A stretch of 64,000 bases of DNA from Dermatemys mawii (Eukaryota > Chordata > Testudines > Dermatemydidae). The position numbers and the translations under genes are program-made. The DNA lies in assembly GCA_007922305.1 (NCBI GenBank), contig ML677341.1:65477064-65541063 (forward strand), written 5' to 3'. A model generated the notes under the pieces. The model was not told the origin of the DNA. It saw only the letters and a program-made list of their open reading frames with translations, and ran no database searches. Shown piece by piece: positions 24,151 through 36,542 of the stretch; position 1 is the stretch's first letter, and each line of letters begins with the position of its first letter.

Positions 24151-26150
24151 GTAGTTCAGGGTGGGTAGAGTCTTGTCTCACTTGTGGGCAGAAGTTGATG
24201 GGGAGCCTTCCAAGGGATCCTCTTCCTGGGGTGGGCTCTTTCCCAAACCATGGGGGCACCTCCAGCACAGGCCCATGCCAGATTCAGCCCTTGAGAGCTG
24301 GTTGAGGTCAGAGGCAGAGAGTTTACATTCAGGAACAAGGGGAGGTGTTTCCAGTCCTGACCCAGGATTACAGGCCACAGAAGCTACCCCCATCCTGTGA
24401 TACCTCACCTGCTTGGCTACTTGTAAGATAACAGAAGCAGTTACAAAAGTATGTCCTTCCTCACGTATGCAAGAAATTTGGACCATTCAGTCACATTTGA
24501 GGGCTTTGGGTGGGAGGAAGTCTCAGTGCAGGAGCACTGACTGCAGCCCGAATGCATTTTCCCTTCTACCTAGTCCTATCTTGAGGGAACCAGGAATGGT
24601 CATATGGCCTCGCTCATTAGTAGGTTTGAGTTCTTACCCTGTGGGATGAAGTGACGCCTAAATAAATGTACTCCATCATGGCACACTCTTATGGCATATA
24701 GTCTGACTTCCTACAATGAGAACATGATTAAGCCCCTTTGAATGGTCAGCAAAGACCCCTTTGGACCTGGTGCCTCAGAGCATTAACCTTTGGAGATCTC
24801 CAGGAAAGTAGAGAGTTCTGTCCCTCTGTATTGCACGCACCTGCAGGGTGTTCCAAGGGCACCCAGGTGTTTCAGGGTCATCAAAACCTGGCCCAGCTCC
24901 AATAACCTTGGAATTACACAAGGGACTCTCCCAATGCTCAAGGTCTCTGCATCCAAAAACCTCTCCACTGTTTCTATGGCCTCTAAAACAGATGCTGGGG
25001 CAGAACCCACAGACCCAGGCTTATACTACTCTAGGGAAAACTTTAAAACACTGTTCCAGAACAATGTTCTCCCTAAGGTTGCCCACAGTCTTGGTTTCCA
25101 GGGTCAGCCAATTAATGGCCAAATCATGGAACCATTGGGCAGCCCCCTTTTGAGAATAGCTCCTCGTAAAACTTCCTCCAATAGACCTCTGGGAAAAATC
25201 CCAGTCAATCCAATATGACAGCCTTCAGAGAGGAATAGGATTGGACTTTTTCTGCCCTTAGGGCCCAGTAAGCAACATGAACCTCTTGAGTTAGATAAGG
25301 GGCAAGCTAGGTGGTTCAGAGACTCCTCTCTCATCCAGTACTGGCCACAATTCACTCAAGTGTTGTCAGGAACATTCAGGGTTATTAGAGTTAGACAATT
25401 TCTTTAGGGTAGACTGTAGAAGACCCTCAGTAGGGAACACCTTCATGGGATTGCTCAGTGGGCCTCACACAAAGCCTGGAACTGCTGATTACATCTCTGT
25501 TCAGGCATCAAAAATAAATGAGTTAGCGGCTCCCCATGCACCTCCTCATGGCCAGGAGGCCTCTTCACTACCCTGCTCTTCATTCTCCTTTTACACAGAC
25601 TCTACACACTTGCTCATTCAACTGCCCCCTTATTGGAGTCTAGGTTTATACAGACAAAATAAACTCAAAAGTAAAATTCAAAGGCCCCAAAAATCTGTCC
25701 CAGGACCCAGTTCTTACCTCAGAGCCTAGGTAAGGCAAAAAAAATTCCTTCACAGAGTCCTTTTTATCAGTTCTTAGACAGTATCCCACCCTGGTATTCA
25801 CCTTGTCACTACGCTGCTCAGAACTGATTCTCTTGCAGACTTCGCACAGACCTACTTCAGCTTTTACATGGAACCAACAACCTGAGGTTCCCTCCCTGTA
25901 CCAGGTGTTTCTAGTTGGCTCATTTAGCAAGCCTGCTCCAGACTTCAGGTCTCCTGCCAGCAGCTTCCTCACTCCCTCTGCTCTCTCTCTGGTTCCTTTG
26001 GAAAGTTTCAGCTTACATCTTTATTTGAATTCAGTGGGACTACGCATATACTTAACTTTAAGCATGTGCTTTATTGGGTTGGGGCTTCTGTCACTAGCAT
26101 ATCATGAGTATGAGAGGAAGAAGGGTAGCTATTACACTCCGTAGCCCTGA
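24151..26150. other. Unassigned GC-richer DNA with several moderate open frames
   Basis: Several frames of 78-142 codons occur. The longest is at 24790-25218 on the plus strand and reads like a plausible but unrecognised polypeptide (for example 'LPMLKVSASKNLSTVSM', 'GLYYSRENFKTLFQNN'). Overlapping frames on the opposite strand are also open, which argues for composition or an unknown retroelement rather than a gene. I found no catalytic motif or transposon ends. Confidence 0.3.
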
Positions 26151-28487
26151 CAGGGTGTGGCCAGTTGGGATGTGTGCTTCCCCATGGACACACTGCCCGC
26201 CCCCCAGCTCCTGAACACCTGATAGCATCTACAGCAAATGCAAGGAGACACTTGTTGTTCCTCTGCAAAGCAGCACTAATCATCAGAAGAATTTCCTAAG
26301 AAAATTACAAAAATATATAATATAGTCTACACAGTGGGAGATCAGGAATTATTATGAACTAGCTACTTGATCACTCAAGCCACAAAAGTAGATTAGTGAT
26401 ATTAATCTAAAATAAAAGAAGTTTCATAGTGTGACTAGGAGGAAGTAGATTACAGAGTTGCTTGAAAACAGTTTTTTTAATCTGCAGACTCTTTTCCTCT
26501 TGACTTGCATTGCAGAAAGTGCCTAGAGCTAAGTAAGTGAAGCTATAAAAGGGTTACTGCTCTCCCCACTGTTGACACAAAAGAACATTTTGCACCTGTT
26601 CTCACTGAATGAAGGTTTGTTTTGTGTAAAAGCTAGTTCATCACCCATGTGTCTGAAAACCAGGCAAAACCCAATTTAATTCTGGCTGCAATCAGTGTGA
26701 TATGTTGAAAGAGCAAGGATGAAGGGCAGATCTATTGGAATCAAGTTTCATTAGCTTTGACATGTAAACATACCTTCACCTGAAGGTTGTTGTCACAGTG
26801 AATGCAAACAGAGGAGATGGCCAACGAAGCAGAAGCAATCTAATGGGTTCTTTTCCTTTAATCCCAAAACTATTAAGTACTATTATATTAGATCAAGGCT
26901 GACATCATTTCTGAGCTGTCAGTGAGCTGTTATTCTGAGGCATCTGGAATATACCAAGCATATAAAGTGTATAAAACTATATACTCAGTATTCTCTTTCA
27001 TGTGTAGTTACTGCTATGATTTCTAAATTATGATTTCTTTTACGCAGCTATTGAGACATTTTCCCTAGATTTAGATTTGTATCAGATGCTACTCAGCTGG
27101 GTAAATAAGTATAACTCCATTTGATTTCAATAGAGCTACACCAGCTGAGGACCTGCCCCATTTCATGGGTGACATGATAGGTCAGGGGACATGATAGGTC
27201 ATAGAACATAATTGAATCTAATGAGATGTTAGGAGTCGAGTTTTAGTTTTTAAAATGGCATTAAATTGTCCATTATAAATAAAAAATAGGGACAGAGAAT
27301 TTTTTTAAAGACCCATTTAAAAAATCCCATAATTAACTTTATTGTTTCTTCTGCTTTGTTTGCTCTTGTTGGTGCTCTAACAGCTCGTGTTTTTCTTCCT
27401 CACTGCAGACTTTAAAACAAGGCGATACAGAACTCTCTGCTGGCTGGTGCCACTGCTGCAGCTGAGTAGATCCCCTTCCCTTTCCATCTCAACTAGTCTG
27501 ACCTTCAGATAGTATCATCCCCCCACCCCCTGTTTTAATCCCACAGTCTTTATTTCAGATATGATAATAAATCAACAGACAGTAAAAGAAAACTCCTGTG
27601 GGAGCAGAGCTTGTGGTCCTATTATAAAAGCTTAAATTCCCCACCTGCTACTTGACCAGTGAAAAGCTTGGATTCACCACTCCATTCCAGATTATGTAAA
27701 AGTATTTAAATCCTGAGTGACAGTATTTCCTAAAACAGCTGCCGGGCTCTCCATCCATGTGAGCGAAGTGGGGACTCTTGGGAAGGTTGTTCACTCCTTT
27801 GTCAGAGTGCCACCTTTTTAGTCCAGGTGAAGGTAAACAAAAGAGTCATTTACAAATAATCAGCATTAAAAACATATACCGTTTTAGATGTTGTTGTCTT
27901 TCCCTTTCTCTCTTTCTCCTACTATTTCTAGGCACCAGTGGCCTATTTGCTTGTTTCATCACAGAAGATGATGGGGAGGGAGGGTAAACTGGCTTTGTGA
28001 ATTGTTCATTTGCCAAACCTACTCAGCTTGATATGTTTTTAGGCAGGAGATTAAACCAAAAAGACGTTATCATGTTTGCAGTCAATCAAATATTAAACTA
28101 TCACCATTTATCTTACTTAAGTTGTACCATTGTCAGGTGCTGCCACCCTCAGCAGTATTTCAAAATAAGCTGGTTATCAAAAGAAACGAGAGGCTGAGAT
28201 TCAGTAAAATAAATACATTTGTTGCAACAATGGCTATTCTATAGTTTCTGTTCACAAAAAACTGGCCTCAGCACCCATTAGAGCCAATAGAGAGAATCCT
28301 GCTGATTTCAATGGGATTTAAATCAGGTATACCTATGTTTAAATTATACAGGCACTTAGTGATTCAGATCTGTTCATGCACTGTATTATTTTTTGGGGGG
28401 GAAAACACAGAGGACCTGATTCTACTTCCACTGAAGTGAAAGTCAATAGGTTGAATTCAGTGGGAGGTGGCTCCTGCCCTTGACACA
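26151..28487. other. Unassigned DNA, no gene seen
   Basis: AT-rich with short frames only. Traces such as 'TTTCAATAGAGCTACACCAGCTGAGG' near 27128 and 'GATTTCAATGGGATTTAAATC' near 28304 look like very old amniote-wide interspersed repeats, too decayed to bound. Confidence 0.4.
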
Positions 28488-28495
28488 TTCTACAT

Positions 28496-28659
28496 CAATA
28501 GTTTTCAACCTGTGATCCGTGGAAAGGTTGTCATTATCAAAGGACTGTGCTTTTCAACCCCCTGGAGGCCCACAGACTATATCTAAGATTTTCAAAGGGG
28601 TTCGCATCTCCATTTGAAATTTTTTGGGGGTCCGCAAAGGAAAGGGTTGAAAACCACTA
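28496..28659. mobile_element. Small hAT element with perfect 8-bp target duplication
   Basis: The left end CAATAGTTTTCAACCTGTG and right end GGGTTGAAAACCACTA are inverted repeats. TTCTACAT is duplicated perfectly at 28488-28495 and 28660-28667. The match continues for three further bases by chance because the element starts CAA. It is 164 bp with no coding capacity. Confidence 0.9.
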
Positions 28660-28667
28660 TTCTACAT

Positions 28668-30855
28668 CAACCACAACTGACATAACTACTCTATCCGTAT
28701 TTAATCTAAATGAAGATGCAAAATACATAAACAAATCTAAATTGTCATATGACATTATTGTTGTCCTTGTACTCACTGTCCCTCATCTGGCCATCGTTTA
28801 TTTCTTCTATTTTGTATCATGTCTAAAATTACTTTGTAAGCTTATTGGGGCAGGGACAATGGGCCAGATCCCTGGCCCCTCGTCCAGCTGCTTTACACTA
28901 TTCAGGCAGAGCAAAGCAGCCAGAAATCTGCCCTAATGAGGCTGCTAGAAATGCCTCTGACATAGAGGACTGTCCCAGTAGTGTGAAGCCACCATAGCCA
29001 ACTCCACTTCACTTGCTCCCAGTCTTCCACCTTGTTTTAGGAGAAGTCAAGAGTATGGCCAAAGCACTTTGCACTCTGGTGATCTTCAGCCTCTAGGGGA
29101 CTGTCCCTCATAGTGTAACTTGGTGTCAGTCAGAGTAGCCCAAGGATTGGACCAAGGCCCAGTTCCGCCCTTAGTTTGCCCCAGAACTGGAAGAGCAGAA
29201 AAGCAGCTTGGAGCCAGTTCCCCCCTCACTCCTGCACCAACTGCAATTGGGCCAGACTCGGAAATCTGACCCAATCCTTTCTGCTTCTCTGTAAAGTGCC
29301 CTGCATAGTTTGGGTGCTAAATAGATCAGTTCTGATAATAAATAGTCATGTGATGCCATGTGGCTGTCTCTCTCTCACTCACACACACCACACCCAGAGC
29401 CTTAGCAGAGTTTTAACAGAAGAAGAGCTAGAAACTCCATGCTATGCTATCCATTAAGGACTTTGCTATTGATTTTACATGTAGACAGGAAGCAGCATAA
29501 AAGATAAATGACAAATCTATTTTTCTTTCCATTCTAACATTTTCTCACAGACCTCTTTGTCAATTGGTGCCGTTACAAATGCCCCTATCAAAAGGCCAGG
29601 CTCCTGAATTAAACACTCACAAGCAAAAAAGAAAAAGGCACCAGCAAACAAGAACTCTGATGCAATATAAATTAATCATCCCACAAATCTTTTATTTAAT
29701 AAAAGTATGTAGTTAATTCTTAATGGGCAAGAGGATTTTCATAATTCAAGCAGCTATATTTATCATTTACCTAATTAAATTTTGAATAACCAGTCTGTTC
29801 TTCTCTGAGATTCTGAAGAGATTGGTGGGCGACCGCGACAATGATATTTTTCAGAAATGTGAACTTAACAGGTCCTGATACTGTGAAGTTCTCAGCATCT
29901 TCTGCCAGTGAAAAGCACCTTCGCTGCTCACTGCTCTCAATGAGAGCTGAGGGCACTCAGCACTTTGCAGCACTGAACCCTACAATCCCTACTACATCCT
30001 TGCTACAGCCAATTAGAATGTGAGAAAAGTTCATAAGCAGAGATTTCAATGATAAATACTTGTACATTTGGCAAATATGTATGTATATAGTGATTAAAGA
30101 CCTTTTTCTCCCCCAGAATTGCAGTTTTGTCCCTTTTGCATTCATTTCTATTTTTAGAAATATTGATTTAATACATTAAAGAGCTTTACTTGGAAAAAGA
30201 GGGGAATGCTCAGTGGGTTCCCACCATGTATCATTAATCATTCCCCACAGAATCTATTAACATTTCAGGCTCTAACGAAGGAAGTACGAGGACAGAGAAG
30301 AAGCTAAAATCTGATTTGGCCAAGGGATTTTTGTATATTTAATCTGTTTGTTTGTATTCAAAAGGCCAAGATTCTTCTATAAATAAAAGGAAGCCAGTAT
30401 TTTTACTGTCTTCAGCTAGTGCTGAAAATTGATATGTTCTGAACATAGATATGAGTCATTCTTCCTAGAGAGCCTGGAATTGGACTGTCCTGAGTGCCCT
30501 TCTCCCCCACTGACGTCAGGGAAGTTGAGGGCACCTTACACCTCATGAGATCAGACTCTGAATGCTCATTAATCCAACTGATATCTTAAATGGAATGAGC
30601 TTGGCAGTTTAAGGTCAGTCCTCAGTGGTCTGTGGTAACATTGTCAGAAGAGCAATTTGTCTCTGGAGTGAACAAACATTGAAACCTATCAGCCTTTTCC
30701 TTTCCAGAGTTCTTCCCAGCACTGGTAGCCCAGAAAAAAAGATTCTCATGTCTAAGGGCTCTGCTAAAGTTATTCATTGTCAGCACATAGTGTGATAGGG
30801 CTGAGTGCCTGGAATGTAGCATTAACAGAAGAGGCAATAGCTCTGACCTGTTGAG
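28668..30855. other. Unassigned DNA, no gene seen
   Basis: There is a C/T-richer stretch at 28860-29320 and AT-rich DNA elsewhere. No frame exceeds 100 codons and no repeat ends were read. A (CA)n-like patch lies at 29370-29393. Confidence 0.4.
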
Positions 30856-30860
30856 CCTGA

Positions 30861-31537
30861 GGGTATGGTTACACTTACAAGATTATAGCGCTATAGGTTA
30901 TAGCGGTCCCCTTATACAGTAATATGTATAGCGCTATTGTATGTCCACACTCAGATGCTCCTGCGGTATAGCATGGCCACATTTGGGGCACTTAATGCGG
31001 CATTAAGAGCAGCGCATTAGGGCAGGTATCCCAGCATTCAGCTGGGTGCAACGTGCTTTTTAAACGAGGGGGGTGAGGGGGGACGTGTTGTGTGTATGTG
31101 GAGGGAGAGAGACAGTGGTTTTCCCGTTTTTCTGAAAGCCTGTCAGTGAGCCTCCATTCACAGAAGGCTTTGTTTTCACACAGGCTCCCTCCTTAAACAT
31201 TTGCATTGCTTATCTGCGGAGTTAAGAGAGAAACTCTAAAGAGGTACTTCCGCATTCCTCCAGCCGAGTTCAAAACAAAGGGAAGAGACGTCAATTGCCT
31301 TAAATGTCTCTAGGCATCTCCAGAGATTACTTGTAGCGCAGTGGGTGTCCACATCCTTGCTGTAGCGCTACAGCAGCTGCACTACAGCCCTTATTCCCCA
31401 TGCGGAGGTGGATTAATAATAGCGCTATAACTCAGCAGTTATAGCGCTCTACGTGCCTTGCCAGTGTGGACAGGGAGGAGGTTATAGCGCTCGTGGGGGC
31501 TTTATAGCGCTATAAAGTGCCAGTGTAACCATGGCCT
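30861..31537. mobile_element. Inverted-repeat transposon rich in TATAGCGCTATA palindromes
   Basis: The left end GGGTATGGTTACACTT and right end AGTGTAACCATGGCC are inverted repeats, flanked by TGA and TCA respectively. Just inside both ends, and several times in the right third, the palindrome ATAGCGCTAT recurs (about 30885, 30928, 31418, 31440, 31484, 31504). The interior has no transposase. The end sequence resembles the partial element at 59993 ('GGATATGGCTACACTTG'). TNA flanks would fit PIF/Harbinger, but the two sides differ by one base, so the class is uncertain. Confidence 0.65.
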
Positions 31538-31541
31538 CAGG

Positions 31542-32408
31542 AAAAGCAAAAACATGTATTTAAGGTTTCTGAATCAGACTATTAAACCATCAAAGTCCTT
31601 TGGTAACTTTGAACCTGCTGACACTCGGCCTGACTGGCATGGCAATGCATGCAATATTACCCCGGACATGATGCGATACGATTTTGTTTCTTCTTTAATT
31701 CTGTCCTTCTGAACTATTTCTGACTTCAGCATATGCCCAGTTCAGAAAGAGTTCAGACTCATCACTTGCATGGCACGACTGAAACCGTAGGGTTCCATTG
31801 CATGGAACTGGTGCACTAGCACTGCAGGAGTAAGAAGAGATACTTTAAATCTGTGTCAGCCTGACTCTTACACTCAGTGCTGCTCAAACCTGTAAGCTTT
31901 CCTCATCACAACAGAGAATTCTAACTCAGTCTTTAACGTAGGGCAGCAAAAGAAAAACATGGCATATTAGAAGGATGCTGTCAAAGCTGATTGGCCCAAA
32001 AGGTTGCTTGCTTTTTTCCCTTTTTGGTACATTTGTTTGAAAAATCCACTTAACACTTATAATGTGGTGGTGATTTATTTCCTCAAATAAACAAGTCAGT
32101 TCTCTTCTATAAGTGTATCAATGCCAGGAACTACAATCGCCCAGAGTGCATGCATGAAAAAAAGAAAGAAAAAATTCTAGGAAGGGAACAACTTTCCATT
32201 TCAGGCTTCCAAAAGGTTATTAAAAACAACTGTGAGAAAAAACAGGATTTGAAAAATTGTGAAAAATACTTTGATGGGTTTCTTTTCAAGTTTAAGTTAC
32301 AGATCCAGTGCTCAACACAAGTCAACATGCCACTTTTCTACAAAGTGAAATTTTTTAAGTGAGTTATTTACACTTGGTAATGAAACAATATATCAAATGG
32401 TGTATGTC
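31542..32408. other. Unassigned AT-rich DNA
   Basis: No gene or repeat end is visible. Two opposed frames of about 65-70 codons at 32131-32362 overlap and show lysine/phenylalanine-rich translations typical of AT-rich non-coding DNA. Confidence 0.4.
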
Positions 32409-32416
32409 ATCTAGTA

Positions 32417-33019
32417 CAGTGCTTCTCAAACTTTTTTTCACAGACCACTTGAAAATTGTGGAGGATCTTGGAGAATCACTTAATGATCTTTCCAAATGCT
32501 GTTTGTACCATTACTAACTATTGGAAAGTGCTTTGGATAAAAGTGCTGTATAAAAAAGAGTAATAATGATTAACATTGTTTTGTTCTACAAATAACAGCA
32601 CACAACTCATATTTTAATATCAGTAGTCTCTTCCGCACTGTGGCAGCCACCGAATTGGGACTGAAAAGGAGGGGAGATCTCTCCCTTTCTCCCACACTGC
32701 GGCAACCCCCCGAAGCTGGAGCTGAGAAGGAGGGGGTTCTCTCCCTGGGAGCCACAGCCCCACCCCCTCTTTTCAATCCACTGCTCCCTCACACCCTACC
32801 CTCAATTCCCCTCAAGGCCACCACCTCACCTTACATGTGCATCTTCTCCAAGGTCCAGGCATCTAATTAGTGGAGCCATGCCTGCGCAGCTCCACTAATT
32901 AGGTGAGTGGCCCTTCATTCTCTTGCCCAGGCGTGCACCTTAGAGGAAACTATCCATGGACCACCTGAATAGAGCTCGTGGACCCTGGTGGTTGGCGGAC
33001 CACAGTTTGAGAACCTGTG
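32417..33019. mobile_element. Non-autonomous hAT element, perfect target duplication
   Basis: It starts CAGTGCTTCTCAAACTTTTT and ends CACAGTTTGAGAACCTGTG. ATCTAGTA is perfectly duplicated at 32409-32416 and 33020-33027. Subterminal text 'AGACCACTTGAAAATTGTGG' opposite 'GTGGTTGGCGGACCACAG' continues the inverted symmetry. It is 603 bp, with no transposase and only incidental frames. Confidence 0.93.
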
Positions 33020-33257
33020 ATCTAGTATATTAAAATGCATGGTATCCAAATGGGGAAAAACCTCCAATCACGGTACGAGAAATTGTTGCTACATTATGGA
33101 AGATGGGACCACTATCAGCAATGACTGTGTTTTGTTGATTCTTTAATAAACTAAAGTGAGTATTGTGGAGGTAACATTTCATTCAATATCTGCAAGACTA
33201 CAGGAATGCAAAGAACTTTATTTGACCAAACTGGGGAGGACTGATTCATTAGCATTT

Positions 33258-33412
33258 ATTGCACTGAACTGGAAGTCCAGAGATCCAAATTCTATTCCTA
33301 ACTCTGCTACTGATCTGCTGCATGACCTTGGACAAGTCTTCAATTCTCTTTACCTAAGTTTTTCCCTATGTAAAAAATGGGGGTGATAATTACCTTCTGG
33401 AGCAAAGCACTT
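33258..33412 (+). repeat. MIR SINE
   Basis: The stretch contains 'TGGAAGTCCAGAGATCC', 'CATGACCTTGGACAAGTC', 'AAAAAATGGGGGTGATAAT' in the order of the MIR core, plus sense. The frame at 33156-33386 crosses it and is not a gene. An L2/MIR-type tail-like stretch near 33885-33920 may belong to another copy. Confidence 0.8.
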
Positions 33413-33419
33413 TTGAACA

Positions 33420-33481
33420 AAATCCTGTCCCCACTGAAGTCAATGCCAAAGCTGCCAAAGACTTCACTGGAGTCAGGATTT
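33420..33481. repeat. Imperfect 60-bp palindrome
   Basis: The text AATCCTGTCCCCACTGAAGT on the left is mirrored by ACTTCACTGGAGTCAGGATT on the right around AGCTGCC. It shares the 'AGTCAATG' arm with the hairpin at 5310-5337. Probably a relic of a very small palindromic transposon. Confidence 0.5.
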
Positions 33482-34400
33482 CATCCTTGGAATCCTGTGG
33501 ATGAAAAGTTTAATTATTATTACTGAAAGGCAAGTCAGCGGTTCATTCTTTAAAAGTGTGTGCTTGTTTGTTTGTCTTTAAATGAATTTATTGCTTGCTT
33601 AAAATACCAGATTAGAAAGAGAAGAACTACCATACCAGAAGAGACTAATTATATCATTTTATCTGCTAACTAGATACTGCCCACAGCCTATAACCAATGC
33701 TTCAAATGAAGGTGAACAATCTCTATAATCAACATGGACAACTTTACAAAGAATATTGTACCACAGGGGTGGGGAGGGGAGTTCTTGGCCCTCAGAAGTA
33801 AATTTATGATGTGAAGTGTGAGAATTAACAGCCCTTGTAATTTTATTCTAGTTAGTTAAACTGCTATTCCTTTCTTATTTTTATACTTAGCTACCTCACA
33901 GAGTTGTGAGGGTTTAATTGTTGTTTATAAAATACGTGGAAATCTTTACATAAAAGGGTGCATATAAGTGCAAATCGTTTATTTAAACAATGTCTAATCT
34001 TTCTTTGAATGTTATTGAGCCATTTGCTTAAAATATATCCTGTAGCAGCAAGGGTTACAGATTAATAATACAGGGAATTAAAGTATGTTTTTCCTTTATT
34101 GTTTGCAAATGTGTTGTCTCTTAATTTAGTCAGTTGCTCCCTTTGCTTTTGCCAAGTACAGAGTTCAGAGCATGATTGACCTCTACGCAAATTGTTATTA
34201 TTATGCACAGGATAAAATTTCCACAATATTGATTTCTTTCTCCTAAAACTTAGGGAAACCCCTCCATGGGTGCTCCACAGGAGTTTAGATGAAGATTTGG
34301 TGGTAGGCCTTGTGGAGATGGTTATTCTTTGTACCATTATGGCCTCCAGTAGCCCTAAAAGAGAACAGATGCAAGTTACTGCTAACACTGGTCTACAATT
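33482..34400. other. Unassigned AT-rich DNA beside the transposase-like gene
   Basis: No clear feature. A 108-codon minus-strand frame (34062-34388) lies 3' of the transposase-like gene. It may be its 3' flank or unrelated; no motif supports it as coding. Confidence 0.35.
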
Positions 34401-34730
34401 TTTTAGAAGTCGTCTGCTTCAGAGATAAAATGTGATATTTATTATGTATTTTGATGTACTGAATTCAAATATGACAATTAAAACAACTGATTGGCTACTG
34501 TTTCTAAGATATTTAAGTTTTTACATTTTATGTCTATGTATATTGTGTAGATAGTAGAGTTTTAATCATAAATTGTAAACCTAGGTCTTTTCATGTGTTT
34601 ATGGTTGCTTTACATGATAATATTTCACCTGGCCTGTTTATGTAACACTTTAAAAATCAGCAAAAGGGTTATATAAAGAAAATGTATTATGAAACAAAAG
34701 GCAAAAAACTATTATGTACATAGTTTAGTC

Positions 34731-36425
34731 CTATTCAGTGTCTACTCGGTGCTTCTTGGCTTATCTCTTGTATTCATTAAATGGAGCATCTCTTGTCACT
34801 GTCCAGCAATAGTCTGCAAGCTTTGATGGGCTCCATTTGCCCTGATAGCGTTTCTCCATTGTTGCAATGTCCCGGTGAAATCGCTCGCCGTGCTTGTCGC
34901 TCACTGCTCCGCAGTTCGGTGGAAAAAAATCTAGATGAGAGTGCAAAAAATATATCTTTAGTGACATGTTGCATCCAAGGCTTTTGTATGCCTTGAGGAG
35001 GTTTTCCACCAACAACCTGTCGTTGTCTGCCTTGTTGTTTCCGAGAAAATGTATTGCCACTGACTGGAAGGCTTTCCATCCCGTCTTTTTCTTGCCACTC
35101 AGTGCATGGTCAAATGCGTCATCTCAAAGAAGTTCACGAATCTGAGGACCAACAAAGACACCTTCCTTTATCTTAGCTTCACTTAACCTTGGAAATTTTC
35201 CACGGAGGTACTTGAAAGCTGCTTGTGTTTTGTCAATGGCCTTCACAAAGTTCTTCATCAGACCCAGCTTGATGTGTAAGGGTGGTAACAAAATCTTCCT
35301 TGATTCAACAAGCGGTGGATGCTGAACACTTTTCCTCCCAGGCTCCAATGACTGTCGGAGTGGCCAATCTTTCTTGATGTAGAGGGAATCTTTTGCACGA
35401 CTATCCCATTCGCAGAGAAAACAGCACTACTCTGTGTATCCAGTCTGCAGACCAAGCAAGAGAGCAGCAACCTTCAAATCGCCACAAAGCTGCCACTGAT
35501 GTTGGTCATAGTTTATGCACCTCAAAAGTTGTTTCATGTTGTCATAGGTTTCCTTCATATGGACTGTATGACCAACTGGAATTGATGGCAAAACATTGCC
35601 ATTATGCAGCAAAACAGCTTTAAGACTCGTCTTCGATGAATCAATGAAGAGTCTCCACTCATCTGGATCGTGAACGATGTTGAGGGCTGCCATCACACCA
35701 TCGATGTTGTTGCAGGCTACAAGATCACCTTCCATGAAGAAGAATGGGACAAGATCCTTTTGACGGTCACGGAACATGGAAACCCTAACATCACCTGCCA
35801 GGAGATTCCACTGCTGTAGTCTGGAGCCCAACAGCTCTGCCTTACTCTTGGGTAGTTCCAAATCCCTAACAAGGTCATTCAGTTCAGCTTGTGTTATGAG
35901 GTGTGGTTCAGAGGAGGAGGATGGGAGAAAATGTGGGTCCTGTGACATTGATGGTTCAGGACCAGAAGTTTCATCCTCTTCCTCTTCCTCGTCTGACTCA
36001 AGTGAGAATGATTCTGGTGCATCAGGAACCGGCAGTCCTTCTCCGTGGGGTATTGGGCATAAAGCTGATGGAATGTTTGGATAATGCACAGTCCACTTTT
36101 TCTTCTTTGACACACCTTTCCCAACTGGAGGCACCATGCAGAAGTAACAATTGCTGCTATGATCTGTTGGCTCTCTCCAAATCATTGGCACTGCAAAAGG
36201 CATAGATTTCCTTTTCCTGTTCAACCACTGGCGAAGATTTGTTGCACAAGTGTTGCAGCATATGTGTGGGGCCCACCTCTTATCCTGATCTCCAATTTTT
36301 CAGCCAAAATAAAGGTGATAGGCTTTCTTAACCATAGTGGTTATATTGCGCTTTTGTGATGCAAAAGTCACTTCACCACAAACATAGCAGAATTTATCTG
36401 CACTGTTCACACAAGTACGAGGCAT
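34731..36425 (-). pseudogene. Intronless transposase-like gene, one frame with four premature stops
   Basis: From the ATG at 36425 to a TAG at 34731-34733, one frame runs 565 codons with no frameshift and no intron. It is interrupted only by single-codon stops: TGA at codon 42 (36302-36300), TAG at codon 333 (35429-35427), TGA at codon 434 (35126-35124) and TAA at codon 555 (34763-34761). The last may equally be an original end. Three fit C-to-T or G-to-A decay. Visible architecture: cysteine pairs at residues 13/16, 56-57/60 and 93/96, suggesting an N-terminal zinc-binding region; an acidic run at about 144-153; then a globular core. The core has 'WRLFIDSSKTS' (Asp262), 'LCGDLKVAALL' (Asp316), a cysteine cluster at 334-338 next to 'CEWDSR', 'FLHSHLDFFP' (His495, His497) and 'HGERFHRDI' (Glu514), ending in a basic tail. 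Two aspartates and a late glutamate in such contexts fit a DDE/RNase-H-fold transposase; that is inference. I recall multi-copy uncharacterised proteins with the HSHLDFFP...GERFH signature in invertebrates and reptiles, but cannot name the superfamily. No terminal inverted repeats were found by eye. Confidence 0.8.
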
Positions 36426-36542
36426 CTCTGCTCACTTTGGCTAAACAGAAATGTGTCCCTTTGCAAAATCAAACACTGACAAATAAGAGAGCACGACACT
36501 GTATGATTTCTAGAGCTGATATAGGGCAATTTGTTCAGCAGA

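Noticed and set aside
35776..36205. Plus-strand 100-codon frames
   Set aside because: They are antisense shadows of the transposase-like gene on the minus strand; the serine run mirrors its acidic run.
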